Under the pieces are notes generated by a model. The model was not told the DNA's origin. It made no database searches and saw nothing but the letters and a program-made list of their open reading frames with translations. DNA of 64,000 nt from contig NZ_JPSL02000039.1 in NCBI RefSeq assembly GCF_000771745.2, positions 248,001-312,000 of the forward strand, written 5' to 3'. Shown here piece by piece: positions 40,360 to 51,410 of this stretch. Source of the stretch: Thermus filiformis. GTDB taxonomy: Bacteria; Deinococcota; Deinococci; Deinococcales; Thermaceae. Both the position numbers and the translations under genes were made by a program. Within the stretch, counting starts at the first letter, position 1, and each line of letters begins with the position of its first letter.

Positions 40360-41052
40360 TTAAGCATACTCGGCCTCGAGGACGAGCTTAGGCCGGAAGC
40401 GCAAGGCGTCCGCGGCCACCAGGTGGAGGGGAACCCCCCGGTGGCTCTTGGGGAGCTTCTCCGGGTCGGCCCCGTGCAGGTGGCCGTAGACGATGGCTTC
40501 CGGCTTTGCCTCCAGCGCCGCTTCCAGAAGGGGGGTCTCCTCCCCCTGGGGCCCGAAGGGGGGGAAGTGGAAGGCCAGGACCAGGTGGCGGTAGGGCTTC
40601 CCCTCGAGGGCCTTCAGGGAGAGCCTAAGCCGCTCCACCTCCCGGGCGTAGATCCGCTCGTCCTCGGGGGTCTGGGGCGGGTACTGCCAGCCCCGGGTGC
40701 CTGCCACCGCCACCCCGTCCAGGACCAGGGCGTCGTTTTGCAGGGCGTACATCCCCGGGGGCAGGAGGGACCTCAGGCGGGTGATGGAGGGCCACCAGTA
40801 GTCGTGGTTGCCCTTCAGGAGGACCTTCCTCCCCGGGAGGGCGGCCAGGTCCAGGAGGTCGGGGATGGCCTCGGGAAGCCGCATGGCCCAGGAGATGTCC
40901 CCGGCCACGATCACCAGGTCCTCCGGGCCCACCACCTCCCGCCAGCCCCGGAAGAAGGCCTCGGGGTGCCCCTCCCAGCCGGGTCCGAAGACGGTCATGG
41001 GCTTGGGGTTCATCCGGGAAAGGTGGGGGTCGGCGATGGCGTAGACCCGCAT
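40360..41052 (-). CDS. Metallophosphoesterase
   Basis: 230 residues, calcineurin-like fold. Metal-binding motifs in order: ADPHLS (a D-x-H, residues 8-10), VAGDISW, GNHDYWW and, near the C-terminus, GHLHG, with FHFPPF between. It belongs to the YkuE-type group of predicted phosphohydrolases; substrate unknown. Its ATG and that of divergent recX overlap in a CATG tetranucleotide if both longest starts are used. GAAGGGG just upstream may serve as ribosome site. Confidence 0.9.
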   Translation of the reverse strand: MRVYAIADPHLSRMNPKPMTVFGPGWEGHPEAFFRGWREVVGPEDLVIVAGDISWAMRLPEAIPDLLDLAALPGRKVLLKGNHDYWWPSITRLRSLLPPGMYALQNDALVLDGVAVAGTRGWQYPPQTPEDERIYAREVERLRLSLKALEGKPYRHLVLAFHFPPFGPQGEETPLLEAALEAKPEAIVYGHLHGADPEKLPKSHRGVPLHLVAADALRFRPKLVLEAEYA

Positions 41053-41497
41053 GCCCCTTCAGGTTACCCTAGGTTCCGTGGAGACGGCCCTCGGCCACGC
41101 CCTCGCCCTCCTCGCCCGGAGGGCCTACACGGAGAAGGCCCTTAGGGAGAAGCTCCTGGCCCGCTTCGGCCAGGCCGAGGTGGAGGAGGCCTTGCGGCGG
41201 CTTAAGGACTACGGCTACCTGGACGACCGGGCCTTCGCCCGGGCCTTCGTGGAGGCCCGGAAGAAGTACGGCCCCCTCAAGCTCAAGGCCCTCCTCCGCG
41301 CCCGGGGGGTCCCGGAGGAGGTGGTCCAGGAGGCGGTGCCCGAGGCCGGTCCGGAGGAGGCCCTGGCCGTCTTGCGGAAGTACCCCCACCGGCGGGACAA
41401 GCCCCGGGCGGTCCGGTTCCTCCAGGGGCGGGGCTTCCCCCTGGGGGTGGCCTTGGAGGCCTACCGGCGGCTTGCGGAGGAGGAAAAGGAGGGGTAA
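41051..41497 (+). CDS. recX: RecX regulatory protein
   Basis: 148 residues from the ATG at 41051, or 139 from a GTG at 41078 that lies 7 nt after a weak TACCCT -10 box; the shorter form avoids overlapping the metallophosphoesterase start. RecX modulates RecA filaments. The three-helix repeats are seen in LLARRAYTEKALREKL, ALRRLKDYGYLDDRAFARAFVEARKKYGPLKLKALLRARGV (conserved YxxDxxxA) and the last repeat. recA is not adjacent. Confidence 0.9.
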   Translation: MPLQVTLGSVETALGHALALLARRAYTEKALREKLLARFGQAEVEEALRRLKDYGYLDDRAFARAFVEARKKYGPLKLKALLRARGVPEEVVQEAVPEAGPEEALAVLRKYPHRRDKPRAVRFLQGRGFPLGVALEAYRRLAEEEKEG

Positions 41498-41507
41498 AAC
41501 TAGGGGC

Positions 41508-41945
41508 ATGCCGTCCGTACACGCCGAGGTCTTCATCCCCGCCCTGCCGGAGAAGGTGTACCGTCTGGCCAAGGACCTGGAGGGCCTGAAGCCCTACCTG
41601 AAGGACGTGGAGACCCTGAGGGTCCTTGCCCAGGAGGAGGGCCGCACCCGCACCGAGTGGGTGGGGGTGGCCATGGGGAAGAAGGTCCGCTGGATCGAGG
41701 AGGAGGAGTGGGACGACCAGAACCTGCGCAACCGGTTCCACAGCCCCGAGGGGGACTTTGACCGGTACGAGGGGACCTGGGTCTTCCTGGGAGAAGGGGA
41801 GGGGACCCGGGTGGTTTTGGACCTGGAGTACGAGCTCACCATCCCCATCTTCGGGGGGCTGTTGCAGAGGCTGGTCCAGAAGCTCATGCAGGAGAACAGC
41901 GAGGCCCTTTTGCGGGGCCTTAAGGAGCGGGTGGAGCGGGAGTAG
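41508..41945 (+). CDS. SRPBCC/START-like (polyketide cyclase family) protein
   Basis: 145 residues from the ATG at 41508 (MPSVHAEVFIPALPEKVYRL); an upstream frame extension overlaps recX. The fold is that of Coq10/aromatase-type lipid-binding proteins: a first strand, the KVYRLAKDLEGLKPYL helix pair, and a long C-terminal helix QRLVQKLMQENSEALLRGLK. It probably binds a hydrophobic ligand. TAAAAC lies 7 nt before the ATG. Confidence 0.82.
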   Translation: MPSVHAEVFIPALPEKVYRLAKDLEGLKPYLKDVETLRVLAQEEGRTRTEWVGVAMGKKVRWIEEEEWDDQNLRNRFHSPEGDFDRYEGTWVFLGEGEGTRVVLDLEYELTIPIFGGLLQRLVQKLMQENSEALLRGLKERVERE

Positions 41946-41951
41946 AGTTGC

Positions 41952-41966
41952 AAAGGCGGGGCCTTT
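41952..41966. terminator. Short hairpin after the SRPBCC gene
   Basis: AAAGGC (41952-41957) and GCCTTT (41961-41966) flank a GGG loop. The A/T ends could give a weak terminator in either direction. TAAGAT at 41971 just after it may be the -10 of spoVS. Confidence 0.4.
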
Positions 41967-42037
41967 ATCCTAAGATGCCCTTGAGCCGCCCATGAGGAGC
42001 CTGAACCGGGGTGGCCGAACGCTTTCGGGAGGTCAAA

Positions 42038-42310
42038 GTGGAAACGTTGCGCGTCTCTGGTAAGTCTCGCCCCAACTCGGTCGCCGGGGCCATCGCCGCG
42101 CTGCTTCGCACCAAGGGCGAGGTGGAGGTCCAGGCCATCGGCCCCGCCGCGGTGAACCAGGCGGTGAAGGCCATCGCCATCGCCCGCGGCTACATCGCCC
42201 CGGACAACCTGGACCTCACGGTGAAGCCGGCCTTCGTCAAGCTGGACCTCGAGAACGAGGAGCGGACCGCCCTCCGCTTCACCATCAAGGCCCATCCCCT
42301 CGAGTCTTGA
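42038..42310 (+). CDS. spoVS: SpoVS family (Alba-like) protein
   Basis: 90 residues from GTG 42038, with GGGAGG 5 nt upstream; a GTG at 42011 would add nine residues that the family lacks. ETLRVSGKSRPNSVAGAIAA, VEVQAIGPAAVNQAVKAIAI and EERTALRFTI match SpoVS closely. SpoVS has an Alba-like fold and is thought to bind nucleic acid; it is conserved in non-sporulating Thermus. rsmB follows with a 4-nt overlap. Confidence 0.94.
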   Translation: METLRVSGKSRPNSVAGAIAALLRTKGEVEVQAIGPAAVNQAVKAIAIARGYIAPDNLDLTVKPAFVKLDLENEERTALRFTIKAHPLES

Positions 42311-43521
42311 CCGCCCGGGCCCTGGCGCTGGACCTCTTCCTGGCCGTGGAGGGAGGGAGGAGGCTCCAGCCTACTTTGTCCGCCTTTCTGCGCCGCCATG
42401 CCCTCTCCCCGGAGGACCGGGCCTTCCTCACCCACCTGGCCTATGGGGTCTTCCGCCGCCTCCGCTACCTGGACCACCTCCTGGACCCCCTCCTGCCTAG
42501 GCCGGAGCGCCTTCCTTCCCGGGTGCGCTGGGCCTTGAGGGCGGGGGCTTTTGAGTTTTTGGAGGGGAAGGCGGGCCACGCCCGGGTCCACCCCTGGGTG
42601 GAGGAGGTCAAGAAGACCCACCCCGCCCTGGCGGGCCTGGCCAACGCCGTTCTAAGGCGGCTCGCCCTTCGCGAAGCCCCGCTTGCGGTCCGGCTTTCCC
42701 TTCCGGACTTCCTCCTGGAGGCGTGGGAGGCCTTCTTCCAGGAGGTGGAGTTCGCCCAGGCCTTCAACGAGCCCGCCCCCCTTTTCGTCACCGCCCTTGG
42801 CAAGCCGGACGGGGCCAAGGATGTAAAGGAAAAGGGAGAAAGGGGTTTGAGGCCGGGGCCTTTGCCGGACAGCTTCGTCTGGGAGGGGCCGGCGGAGGAC
42901 TTCCCCGCCTTGGGCCTCCAGCCCCAGAACCCCGCCTCCCTCTTCGCGGCCCAGCTCCTGGGGGCGGGGCCGGGGGAGGAGGTTTTGGACCTGTGCGGAG
43001 GGGCGGGGGTGAAGGCGGCCTACCTGGCCTCCCGGGGGGCGCGGGTCCGCTCCTTGGACGTGAACGCCCGGCGGCAGAGGGCAGGGGAGAGGACCTGGAG
43101 GAGGCTGGGCCTCGAGGTGGCCTTTGAGACCCGGGACCTGAGGGAGCCCATTCCCTACCGGGCGGACAAGGTCCTCCTGGACGCCCCCTGCACGGGCACC
43201 GGCACCTTCCGGACCCACCCCGAGGCCCGCTACCGGCTTAAGCCGGAGGAGGTAAGGGCCATGGCCGCCCTCCAGACCCAGCTTCTGGAGACCGCGGCCC
43301 AGGCCACGCGGCCCGGGGGGGTCCTGGTCTACTCCGTCTGCACCCTGACCGAGGAGGAGGGGGAGGGGGTGGTGCGGGCCTTTTTGGAGCGGCACCCGGA
43401 GTTCGTCCCGGAGGACTTCGCCTGCCCCTTGCCTCTTCTCCGTCAGGAGCTCGGGGCCTACGTCCGGCCGGAGGGGGGGCTGGACGGGTTTTACTACGCC
43501 CGGCTGAGGCGGGTAGACTAG
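42307..43521 (+). CDS. rsmB: rRNA cytosine-C5 methyltransferase, RsmB/Sun family
   Basis: 404 residues from a TTG start (TTGA overlap with spoVS). N-terminal NusB-like RNA-binding region (about 1-135), then a Rossmann methyltransferase with [15 protein letters not shown] (SAM site), [20 protein letters not shown] (motif IV cysteine) and [11 protein letters not shown] (catalytic motif VI cysteine). RsmB methylates C967 of 16S rRNA in E. coli. Which rRNA position is modified here cannot be read from sequence. Confidence 0.9.
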   Translation: MTARALALDLFLAVEGGRRLQPTLSAFLRRHALSPEDRAFLTHLAYGVFRRLRYLDHLLDPLLPRPERLPSRVRWALRAGAFEFLEGKAGHARVHPWVEEVKKTHPALAGLANAVLRRLALREAPLAVRLSLPDFLLEAWEAFFQEVEFAQAFNEPAPLFVTALGKPDGAKDVKEKGERGLRPGPLPDSFVWEGPAEDFPALGLQPQNPASLFAAQLLGAGPGEEVLDLCGGAGVKAAYLASRGARVRSLDVNARRQRAGERTWRRLGLEVAFETRDLREPIPYRADKVLLDAPCTGTGTFRTHPEARYRLKPEEVRAMAALQTQLLETAAQATRPGGVLVYSVCTLTEEEGEGVVRAFLERHPEFVPEDFACPLPLLRQELGAYVRPEGGLDGFYYARLRRVD

Positions 43522-43525
43522 GGGC

Positions 43526-44311
43526 ATGCGGCTGGTCTTCGTGGGCCTGGGGAAGATGGGGCGGAGCATCCTGCGCGGGGTCCTGGACAAGGGCTTCCTG
43601 GCCCCGGAGGAGGTGGGGGTCCTGGGCCGGAGCCCGGAGCGGACCCGGGAGCTGGCCCAGGCCTTCGGCATCCAGCCGGTCCGGCCCGAGGACCTTGCCC
43701 GGGCGGAGCGGGTCCTCATCGCCGTCCAGCCCCGGGACTTTCCCGCCCTGGCCCCCCTGATCGCCCACCCCCTGACCGGTTACCTTTCCATCATGGCCGG
43801 GGTTTCCACCGGGGTCCTGACCCGGAGGCTGGGCACGCGGCGGGTGGTCCGGGCCATGCCCAACCTGGCGGCGGAGATCGGGGAGAGCTCCACCGCCCTC
43901 TTCGGCCCCAAGGAGGCGGAGGAGGCGGGGGATCTGGACTTCGCCCGGGCCCTCTTCGCCACGGTGGGGGACGTGTACGAGATCCCGGAGCGGCTGTTTG
44001 ACGCCTTCACCGGGATGTCCGCCTCCGCCCCCGCCTACTTGGCGGTGGTGGCCGAGGCCCTGGCGGACGGGGGGGTCCGGATGGGCATCCCCCGGGCCCT
44101 GGCCCTGAAGCTGGCGGCGGACGCCCTGGCGGCCACGGGGGAGCTCCTCAAGAGGACCCACCCCGGCCGGTTGAAGGACGAGGTGGCGAGCCCCGGCGGG
44201 ACCACCATCCACGGCCTCTTCGCCCTCGAGGCCCGCGGGGTCCGGGCCGCCTTTATGGAGGCGGTGGAGCGGGCCACCTTGAGGGGGCAGGCCCTCGGGG
44301 AAGAGGAATGA
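43526..44311 (+). CDS. proC: Pyrroline-5-carboxylate reductase
   Basis: NAD(P)H-dependent last step of proline synthesis. 261 residues: N-terminal [20 protein letters not shown] (dinucleotide-binding), [15 protein letters not shown], and the C-terminal signature [24 protein letters not shown] lies 6 nt before the ATG, inside the rsmB end, so it may have its own leaderless promoter. The stop codon directly adjoins a palindromic repeat element. Confidence 0.95.
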   Translation: MRLVFVGLGKMGRSILRGVLDKGFLAPEEVGVLGRSPERTRELAQAFGIQPVRPEDLARAERVLIAVQPRDFPALAPLIAHPLTGYLSIMAGVSTGVLTRRLGTRRVVRAMPNLAAEIGESSTALFGPKEAEEAGDLDFARALFATVGDVYEIPERLFDAFTGMSASAPAYLAVVAEALADGGVRMGIPRALALKLAADALAATGELLKRTHPGRLKDEVASPGGTTIHGLFALEARGVRAAFMEAVERATLRGQALGEEE

Positions 44312-44451
44312 TACCCTTTTCTCCCATTTCCTTCGCACGCATGGCCCTGTCAAGGGGCTTGGGAAAGGTACCGGGGCCCCCATCCTGGCGCAAGCCAGGA
44401 TGGGGTGGTTTACCGGGGCCCCCAGCTTGGCGCAAGCCAAGCTGGGGTGGT
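44308..44451 (+). repeat. Palindromic repeat element, two-hairpin copy
   Basis: Begins ATACCCTTTTCTCCC at the proC stop, runs through GGCTTGGGAAAGG and TACCGGGGCCCC, and contains hairpins CCCCATCCTGG/CCAGGATGGGG (44378-44405) and CCCCAGCTTGG/CCAAGCTGGGG (44420-44447), both with CGCAAG loops. It ends at the GTG of the next gene. Confidence 0.9.
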
Positions 44452-44973
44452 GTGAGGCCTTGGCCGGCCCTTTTCCTCCTGGCCTCGAGCCTGGCCCAGG
44501 CCTACCTTCCCCTCGAGGCTGGCCGTGCCTGGGTCTACTCCGACGGGACGGTGCAGGAGGTGGTGGGCCGGAAGGGGGAGGTGGCGGTCCTGGAGTACCG
44601 GAAGGAGGCCCCTCTCCGCCGGGACCGGCTCCTTTTGAAGGACGGGGTCTGGCTCCTGGGGGTGGAGCTTCCCCGGGGGGTCTTCGCCTACGAGCCCCCC
44701 CTCCTCCTCTACCCGGCCCGGCTCGAGGTGGGGGCCTCCTGGTCCAGCCGGGGGACCTTCCAGGGGCAGAAGGTGGCCCTCTCCGGCCGGGTGGAAGGGG
44801 TGGAGGGGGTGGAGGTCCCCTTGGGCCGGTTCAACGCCTACCGGCTCCGCCTGGCCTACACCACGGAGAAGGGGGGGGCGAGCCTTCTGGAGCTCTACCT
44901 GGTTCCCGGCCTGGGGGTGGTGCGCTACCTGAGCGGGGGCCGGGCGGTGGACCTGGTGAGGCGCCTTCCCTAG
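44452..44973 (+). CDS. Secreted protein of unknown function
   Basis: 173 residues from GTG 44452. The frame stays open upstream through the repeat element, but the residues encoded there are repeat-derived. Starting here gives a short signal peptide (RPWPALFLLASSLAQA) with likely cleavage after AQA. The mature part is beta-rich (LEAGRAWVYSDG, VLEYRKEAPLRRDRLLLKDG, YRLRLAYTTEKGGASLLELYL, PGLGVVRYLSGG). I do not recognise a family. The repeat replaces any normal promoter or ribosome site next to the start. Confidence 0.68.
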   Translation: MRPWPALFLLASSLAQAYLPLEAGRAWVYSDGTVQEVVGRKGEVAVLEYRKEAPLRRDRLLLKDGVWLLGVELPRGVFAYEPPLLLYPARLEVGASWSSRGTFQGQKVALSGRVEGVEGVEVPLGRFNAYRLRLAYTTEKGGASLLELYLVPGLGVVRYLSGGRAVDLVRRLP

Positions 44974-44976
44974 CCT

Positions 44977-45106
44977 GGGGCCCCCTTTTGCGCAAGCGGG
45001 GTTATACCTTTTTCTGCCGCTTCCTTCACGTACTCGGTTCCGCCAGGAGGCCTGGGAAAGGCTTTACCGGGGCCCCCAGCTTGGCGCCAGCCAAGCTGGG
45101 GTGGTA
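44977..45106 (+). repeat. Palindromic repeat element, one-hairpin copy with degenerate second unit
   Basis: Fills the gap between convergent genes. From GTTATACC (45001) it follows the family head to GGCCTGGGAAAGGCTTTACC and one hairpin CCCCAGCTTGG/CCAAGCTGGGG (45074-45101, loop CGCCAG). Before the head, GGGGCCCCC and CTTTTGCGCAAGCGGGG (44977-45000) look like a decayed hairpin unit. Confidence 0.85.
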
Positions 45107-45724
45107 TTAGAGGAGCCCCTTGAGGACCTCCCAGTACATCCGCATCCGGTGGGCGAACCCCGCCCAGAACCCCCGCTTCTCCTCCTTCATCACCTGGCTC
45201 ACCCCCTCGAGGGGCAGGTAGACCACCCGCCAGCCCGACCTCCGGGCGTGCCGGGTGAGGAGGACCTCCAGGTCGTACCGGGCCCGCTCCAGGCCCTCCA
45301 CCCCCTTTAGGTCCTCCGTCCTCAGGGCCCTCTGCCCGGAGAGGAAGGGGGTGAGGCGCATGGCCCAGTCGGTGGAGGCCCGCCCCTTCCGGAAGACCCC
45401 CACGCTCATCTGAGCCTCCCCCTTCAGGACCGGGGCCAGAAGGGCGTGGAGGTGGCCGGGCTTCAGGCCCAAAAGGTCCGCGTCCAAAAGGATAAGGTAG
45501 GGGGTCTGGACCCGCTTGAGCCCCTCCGCCACCGCTCCCCCCTTGCCCCGGTTCTCGGAAAGCCGAACCACCAAAGCCCCCGCCTCCCGGGCCCTTTGGG
45601 CGGTGGCGTCCCTCGAGGCGTCGTCCGCCACGATCACGGGGAAGCCCGCCTCCCGCGCCACCTGGACCACCTGGGCCACGGTCTTCTCCTCGTTAAAGGC
45701 GGGGATGAGGACGCTGGCCTCCAT
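45107..45724 (-). CDS. GT2 family glycosyltransferase
   Basis: 205 residues, a compact GT-A domain: SVLIPAFNEEKTVAQVV, ADDASRDAT, NRGKGGAVAEGLK, and the LLDADLLGL metal site. It resembles dolichyl-phosphate mannosyltransferase and glucosyl-phosphoglycerate synthase-like enzymes; no membrane segment is seen. It is the last gene of the long rpsB-to-rseP run, abutting rseP. Donor and acceptor unknown. Confidence 0.85.
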   Translation of the reverse strand: MEASVLIPAFNEEKTVAQVVQVAREAGFPVIVADDASRDATAQRAREAGALVVRLSENRGKGGAVAEGLKRVQTPYLILLDADLLGLKPGHLHALLAPVLKGEAQMSVGVFRKGRASTDWAMRLTPFLSGQRALRTEDLKGVEGLERARYDLEVLLTRHARRSGWRVVYLPLEGVSQVMKEEKRGFWAGFAHRMRMYWEVLKGLL

Positions 45725-46732
45725 CTAGCCTCCGAAGAGCCTCCTCAGGTCCTGGAGGGTCACCAGGAGGATGAGGAGAAGGAGGAAGAGGAAGCCCAGG
45801 TAGTGGGCCATGGCCTCCTGCTCCGGCCGCAGGCGGAGGAGGCGGGTGAGGAGGAGGAAGAGGATCCGCCCCCCGTCCAGGGCGGGGATGGGGAGGAGGT
45901 TGAAGAGGGCCAGGGAGAGGTTGATGGCCACCGTGAGCTCCAAAAGGCGGAAGACCCCCTCCTGGGCCGCCCGGCCCACCTCGGCCACCAGGCCCACCGG
46001 CCCCATCACATCGCTCTCCCGGCCGGAGAGGGTGGAGAAGAGGCCGCCCACCAGGGCCTTCACCATCTGGGGCAGGAAGGCGAAGGCGCGGGAGGCGCTT
46101 AGGAGGAGGGCCTTTCCGAAGCCGATCCTCTGGTAGGTCACCTCCGGCTGGTAGCGCACCCCCAGCTGCTTGTAGCCCTCTTCCCAGACCAGAGAGAGGG
46201 TGACCTCCTTCCCCTCGCGCAGGAGGGTCAGGGTGTGCGGCCCCGGGGTCTTGACCCGGTTGACCTCCTGCGGCCTTTGCAGGGGCTTCCCGTCCACTGC
46301 CAGGATGACGTCCTTCGGCTTTAGGCCCGCCCTCTCCGCCGGGCTGTTCTGCACCACCTCCAGGACCACGGCCCGGCCCGTGGCCTCCGGCACCCCCTGG
46401 GCGTGGAAGAGGTAGGCCAGGAGGAAGAGGGCCAGGAGGAGGTTCATGAGGACCCCGCTCGCCAGGACGAGGAGCTTGCCCAAAAGGGGAAGCCGGTCGT
46501 ACCCCCGGCCCCTCTCCTCCGGGAGGAGCCCTTCGATGTCCGCGTACCCTCCCAGGGGGATGGCGGAGAGGCGCCACTCCGTGCCCCAGAGGGTCCGCCG
46601 GAGGAGGACGGGGCCGAAGCCCACGCTGAAGGCCTTGACCCGCACCCCCTGGAGCCGGGCCGCCAGGTAGTGGCCCAGCTCGTGAACGAAGACGCTCACG
46701 CCGATGATGAGGACAAACCAGAGCAGGCTCAT
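45725..46732 (-). CDS. rseP: Site-2 intramembrane protease (RseP/M50)
   Basis: 335 residues. Zinc motif [10 protein letters not shown] in the first helix (about residues 16-25), the GFGPVLLRR loop, one PDZ-like domain around [27 protein letters not shown], and the C-terminal membrane motif [13 protein letters not shown] with the third zinc ligand. It cleaves membrane-spanning anti-sigma factors or signal-peptide remnants. It overlaps dxr by 4 nt. Confidence 0.94.
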   Translation of the reverse strand: MSLLWFVLIIGVSVFVHELGHYLAARLQGVRVKAFSVGFGPVLLRRTLWGTEWRLSAIPLGGYADIEGLLPEERGRGYDRLPLLGKLLVLASGVLMNLLLALFLLAYLFHAQGVPEATGRAVVLEVVQNSPAERAGLKPKDVILAVDGKPLQRPQEVNRVKTPGPHTLTLLREGKEVTLSLVWEEGYKQLGVRYQPEVTYQRIGFGKALLLSASRAFAFLPQMVKALVGGLFSTLSGRESDVMGPVGLVAEVGRAAQEGVFRLLELTVAINLSLALFNLLPIPALDGGRILFLLLTRLLRLRPEQEAMAHYLGFLFLLLLILLVTLQDLRRLFGG

Positions 46733-47823
46733 TCCTTGGCCACCTCTTTCGCCCAGGCGTCCACCTGGTAGAGGTTCTCCCAGCTTAGCGGAAGGCTGGG
46801 GGTTTGGGAAAGGACCTTCTCCAGGATCCGCGGGATGTCCGTGAAGCGGATCTCTCCCTTGAGGAAGCGCTCCACCGCCACCTCGTCCGCGGCGGAGAGG
46901 GCCACCTGGAAGACCCCGCCCCTTTTGCCGGCCTCGTAGGCCAGGGCCAGGGCGGGGAAGCGCTCCAGGTTCGGTGGGAGGAAGTCCAGCCTCCCCGGGA
47001 GGGGAAGATCCCGCAAGGGGGTCTCGGGCCGGCGGGGGTGGGTCAGGGCGTACTGGATGGGGAGGCGCATGTCCGTGGGGCCCAGGCTGGCCTTGAGGCT
47101 CCCGTCCTGGAAGCGCACCAGGCCGTGGACGTAGGCCTGGGGGTGGACCAGGACCTTGATCCTTTCCAGGGGGAAGCGGAAGAGCTCCTTCGCCTCCAGG
47201 ACCTCGAGGCCCTTGTTGAAGAGGGTGGCCGAGTCCACCGTCACCTTGGGCCCCATCCGCCAGCGGGGGTGGCGGAGGGCCATCTCGGGCGTAACCTCCG
47301 AGAGGTCCTGGGGGGAGTCCAGGAAGGGGCCGCCGCTCGCGGTCAGGATCAGCTCGGCCACGTCCTCCCGGGGCTCGCCCAAAAGGGCCTGGAAGAGGGC
47401 GGAGTGCTCCGAGTCCACCGGCAGGATCTCCGCCCCCGCCGCCTCCGCCTCCTTCCAGAGGAGGGGCCCCGCGGCCACCATGCTCTCCTTGTTGGCCAGG
47501 GCCACCCGCTTCCCCGTCCGGACCGCTGCCCGGGTGGGGTCCAGCCCCGCCAGGCCGGGGATGGCGGCCACCGCCGCCTCCGCCTCCAGGGCCGCCACCT
47601 CCTCGGGGGTGCCCAGCCTGAGCCAGGGGAAGCGGGCCTTGAGCTCGGGGTGGAGCTCCTCCTCCGCCGCCACCAGGAGGGGCTTGAAGAGGGCGATCTG
47701 CTCCGAGAGGACCTCGAGGTTCCTCCCCGCCGCCAGGCCCACCACCCGGTAGCCCCGCCAGCGGGCCACCTCCAGGGCCTGGCGGCCGATGGAGCCCGTA
47801 GAGCCTAGGACGACTAGTCTCAT
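46729..47823 (-). CDS. dxr: 1-deoxy-D-xylulose 5-phosphate reductoisomerase
   Basis: Second step of the MEP isoprenoid pathway. 364 residues: NADPH site [79 protein letters not shown], and the C-terminal helical domain. Length is slightly under the usual 380-400. Overlaps cdsA by 4 nt and rseP by 4 nt. Confidence 0.97.
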   Translation of the reverse strand: MRLVVLGSTGSIGRQALEVARWRGYRVVGLAAGRNLEVLSEQIALFKPLLVAAEEELHPELKARFPWLRLGTPEEVAALEAEAAVAAIPGLAGLDPTRAAVRTGKRVALANKESMVAAGPLLWKEAEAAGAEILPVDSEHSALFQALLGEPREDVAELILTASGGPFLDSPQDLSEVTPEMALRHPRWRMGPKVTVDSATLFNKGLEVLEAKELFRFPLERIKVLVHPQAYVHGLVRFQDGSLKASLGPTDMRLPIQYALTHPRRPETPLRDLPLPGRLDFLPPNLERFPALALAYEAGKRGGVFQVALSAADEVAVERFLKGEIRFTDIPRILEKVLSQTPSLPLSWENLYQVDAWAKEVAKE

Positions 47824-48644
47824 GTGAAGATCACCGCCAGATAGTAGGTGAGGGGCAGGGTGAAAAGGAGGCTGTCAATCCGGTCCAGAAGCCCCCCGTG
47901 CCCGGGGAGGAAGCTCCCCGAGTCCTTCACCCCGCAGTAGCGCTTGAACATGCTCTCGGTCAGGTCCCCGAGCTGGGCGGCCAAGGAGAGGAGGAGGGAG
48001 AAGAGGAGGAGCTCGAGGAAGCCGAAGGGGAAGGCCTCCCGCACCAGGCTGGTGTAGAGGAGAAGGGCCAGGAAGCTCACCAAAATCCCCCCGAAGGAGC
48101 CCTCCACCGTCTTGCCCGGGCTGATCTCGGGGGCCAGCTTGCGCCTACCGAAGCGCCGGCCCACGAAGTAGGCCCCGATGTCCGTGGCGAAGCTGGCCAC
48201 GATGGGCAGGGTCAGGGTCCAAAGCCCGCTCGTCCCGTCGGGGCTGTAGCGCAGGAGGAGGGCGTAGCCCAGGGTCCATGGCAGGTACAAGAAGGCCATC
48301 AGGCTGAAGGCGAAGCGGGGGATGTTGGCCCCGTGGAGGAGCTCGTAGCTGAAGGCCCCCAGGAGGACCACCCCAAGGGCTACCTCCCGCCAGGGGACCT
48401 GGGGGTAGTGCCAGTAGAGCTGGGGCAGGGAGAAGAGGAGCATCACCACCCCCCCCACCCGTAGGAAGAGGAGGTTCAGCTCCACCTCCTTCCGCCTGAG
48501 CATCTCCTGCATCTCCCAGGTGCCCAGGAAGAGGACGAAGAGAAGGGTGGGCAGGAGGAGGGGGAGGCCCGCCCAGAGGACGAGGAGGAGAAGGGCAGCC
48601 CCCACCAGGCTGGAGGCCACCCGGGTGGAGAGGGACTCCTTCAC
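47820..48644 (-). CDS. cdsA: Phosphatidate cytidylyltransferase
   Basis: Makes CDP-diacylglycerol at the membrane. 274 residues with about eight hydrophobic helices. The family signature is at the C-terminus: [20 protein letters not shown] followed by [10 protein letters not shown]. It lies between frr and dxr; uppS, often found at this place, is absent. Both ends overlap neighbours by 4 nt. Confidence 0.96.
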   Translation of the reverse strand: MKESLSTRVASSLVGAALLLLVLWAGLPLLLPTLLFVLFLGTWEMQEMLRRKEVELNLLFLRVGGVVMLLFSLPQLYWHYPQVPWREVALGVVLLGAFSYELLHGANIPRFAFSLMAFLYLPWTLGYALLLRYSPDGTSGLWTLTLPIVASFATDIGAYFVGRRFGRRKLAPEISPGKTVEGSFGGILVSFLALLLYTSLVREAFPFGFLELLLFSLLLSLAAQLGDLTESMFKRYCGVKDSGSFLPGHGGLLDRIDSLLFTLPLTYYLAVIFT

Positions 48645-49198
48645 CCCAGGATCTCGGCTTCCTTCTTCTCCAGGGCCTGGTCCACCTTGGCGATGAACTC
48701 GTCGGTGATCTTCTGCACCTCGGCCTCGGCCCGCTTGACGTCGTCCTCGGAGAGGTGGAGCTCCTTCTCCAGCTTTTTCAGCCGCTCCAGCCCCTCCCGC
48801 CGGATGTTGCGGATGGCCACCCGGGCCTCCTCGGCCATGTGGCGCACGGTGCGGACCAGCTCCTTCCGCCGCTCCTCCGTCAGGGGGGGGATGTTGATGT
48901 ACAGGGCGTCCCCCCGGTTGGCGGGGTTCAGGCCCAGGTCCGACTCCCGGATGGCCTTCTCAATGGCCTTGAGGGCGTTCTGGTCCCAGGACTGGACCAC
49001 CAGGGTCCGGGCGTCCGGTGCGGTGACGGTGGCGATCTGGTTCAGGGGAACGTGGGTGCCGTAGTACTCCACCTTGAGGTGGAGGAGCAAGGCGGGGTTG
49101 GCCCGGCCGCTCCGGACCCCGGCCAGGTTGTGCTCCAGGGCCTCGAGGGACTTCTGCATGTGCGCGCGGATGTCCTGGTAGAGCTCCTTTAGGTTCAT
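48641..49198 (-). CDS. frr: Ribosome recycling factor
   Basis: 185 residues, the exact family size. LEHNLAGVRSGRANPALLLH, LNQIATVTAPDARTLVVQ, IRESDLGLNPANRGDALYI, PPLTEERRKELVRTV and EDDVKRAEAEVQKITDEFIA are family hallmarks. It splits the post-termination ribosome with EF-G. Starts 10 nt after the pyrH stop; AGGAGGCCGGT precedes the ATG. Confidence 0.97.
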   Translation of the reverse strand: MNLKELYQDIRAHMQKSLEALEHNLAGVRSGRANPALLLHLKVEYYGTHVPLNQIATVTAPDARTLVVQSWDQNALKAIEKAIRESDLGLNPANRGDALYINIPPLTEERRKELVRTVRHMAEEARVAIRNIRREGLERLKKLEKELHLSEDDVKRAEAEVQKITDEFIAKVDQALEKKEAEILG

Positions 49199-49208
49199 AC
49201 CGGCCTCC

Positions 49209-50553
<1,345 letters not shown>

Positions 50554-50557
<4 letters not shown>

Positions 50558-51336
50558 GCTTCCACCTCCCCTTCGTCGTAGGTGGGGGCCTCCGCCTCTT
50601 CGGGCGCCCCTTCCGCCTCCACCAGGGCGCGGGAGGGGGAGGGCTCCACCACCCCGCCCCGGGCCTCAATGATCAGGTCCGCCACCCGGGAGAGGATGAG
50701 CTGGATGGAGCGGATGGCGTCGTCGTTCCCGGGGATGATGTAGTCCAGCTGGTCGGGGTCGGAGTCGGTGTCCGCCAGGGCGGCCACGGGGATGCCCAGC
50801 TTCTGCGCCTCCTTGACCGCGATGGCCTCCTTGGTGGGGTCCACCACGAAAAGGGCGTCCGGGAGGCGCTTGAGCTTGCGGAACCCGGAGAGGTACTTCC
50901 TGAGCCGCTCCAGCTCGTGCTTGAGCCGCACCTGCTCCTTCTTGGGCCGGTCGTGGATGGCCTCGGAGGCGAAGAGCTCCTCCAGCTCCTCCAGCCGGTC
51001 CACCCGCCGGGAGATGGTCTTGAAGTTGGTAAGCATCCCCCCCAGCCAGCGCTGGTTCACGTAGGGCATCCCGCACCGGTCGGCCTCGAGCTGGAGAATG
51101 TCCTGGGCCTGCTTCTTGGTCCCCACGAAGAGGACCGTCCCCCCGCGCATGGCCAGGTCCTCGAGGAAGCGGAAGGTCCGCTCCAGCTCCACCATCGTCT
51201 TCTGCAGGTCAATGATGTGGATGCCGTTGCGCTCCGCGTAGATGTACCGGCCGAACTTGGGGTTCCAGCGCCGCCTTTCGTGGCCGAAGTGGACCCCGGC
51301 TTCCAGAAGCTCCTTGACCGTGATCTGAACAGGCAT
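50554..51336 (-). CDS. rpsB: 30S ribosomal protein S2
   Basis: 260 residues: [98 protein letters not shown]. The acidic C-terminal tail is as in Thermus S2. GGAGGAAT precedes the ATG. First gene of the leftward run, with a leader of about 100 nt. Confidence 0.98.
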
Positions 51337-51348
51337 ATTCCTCCGTTC

Positions 51349-51410
51349 GGGGAAGGTTGAGGTGAGCGTTCACCGGTGCGGCGAAAGCTTTTGGGCGCAG
51401 GACCTTCCCC
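51349..51410 (-). promoter_or_regulatory. Structured rpsB leader, possible S2-binding control element
   Basis: In the mRNA, GGGGAAGGT (51410-51402) pairs with ACCTTCCCC (51357-51349), closing a 44-nt region that contains GGTGA/TCACC (51374-51361, loop of 4). The outer stem ends about 5 nt before the ribosome site. S2 represses its own operon in other bacteria through the leader. Confidence 0.5.
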
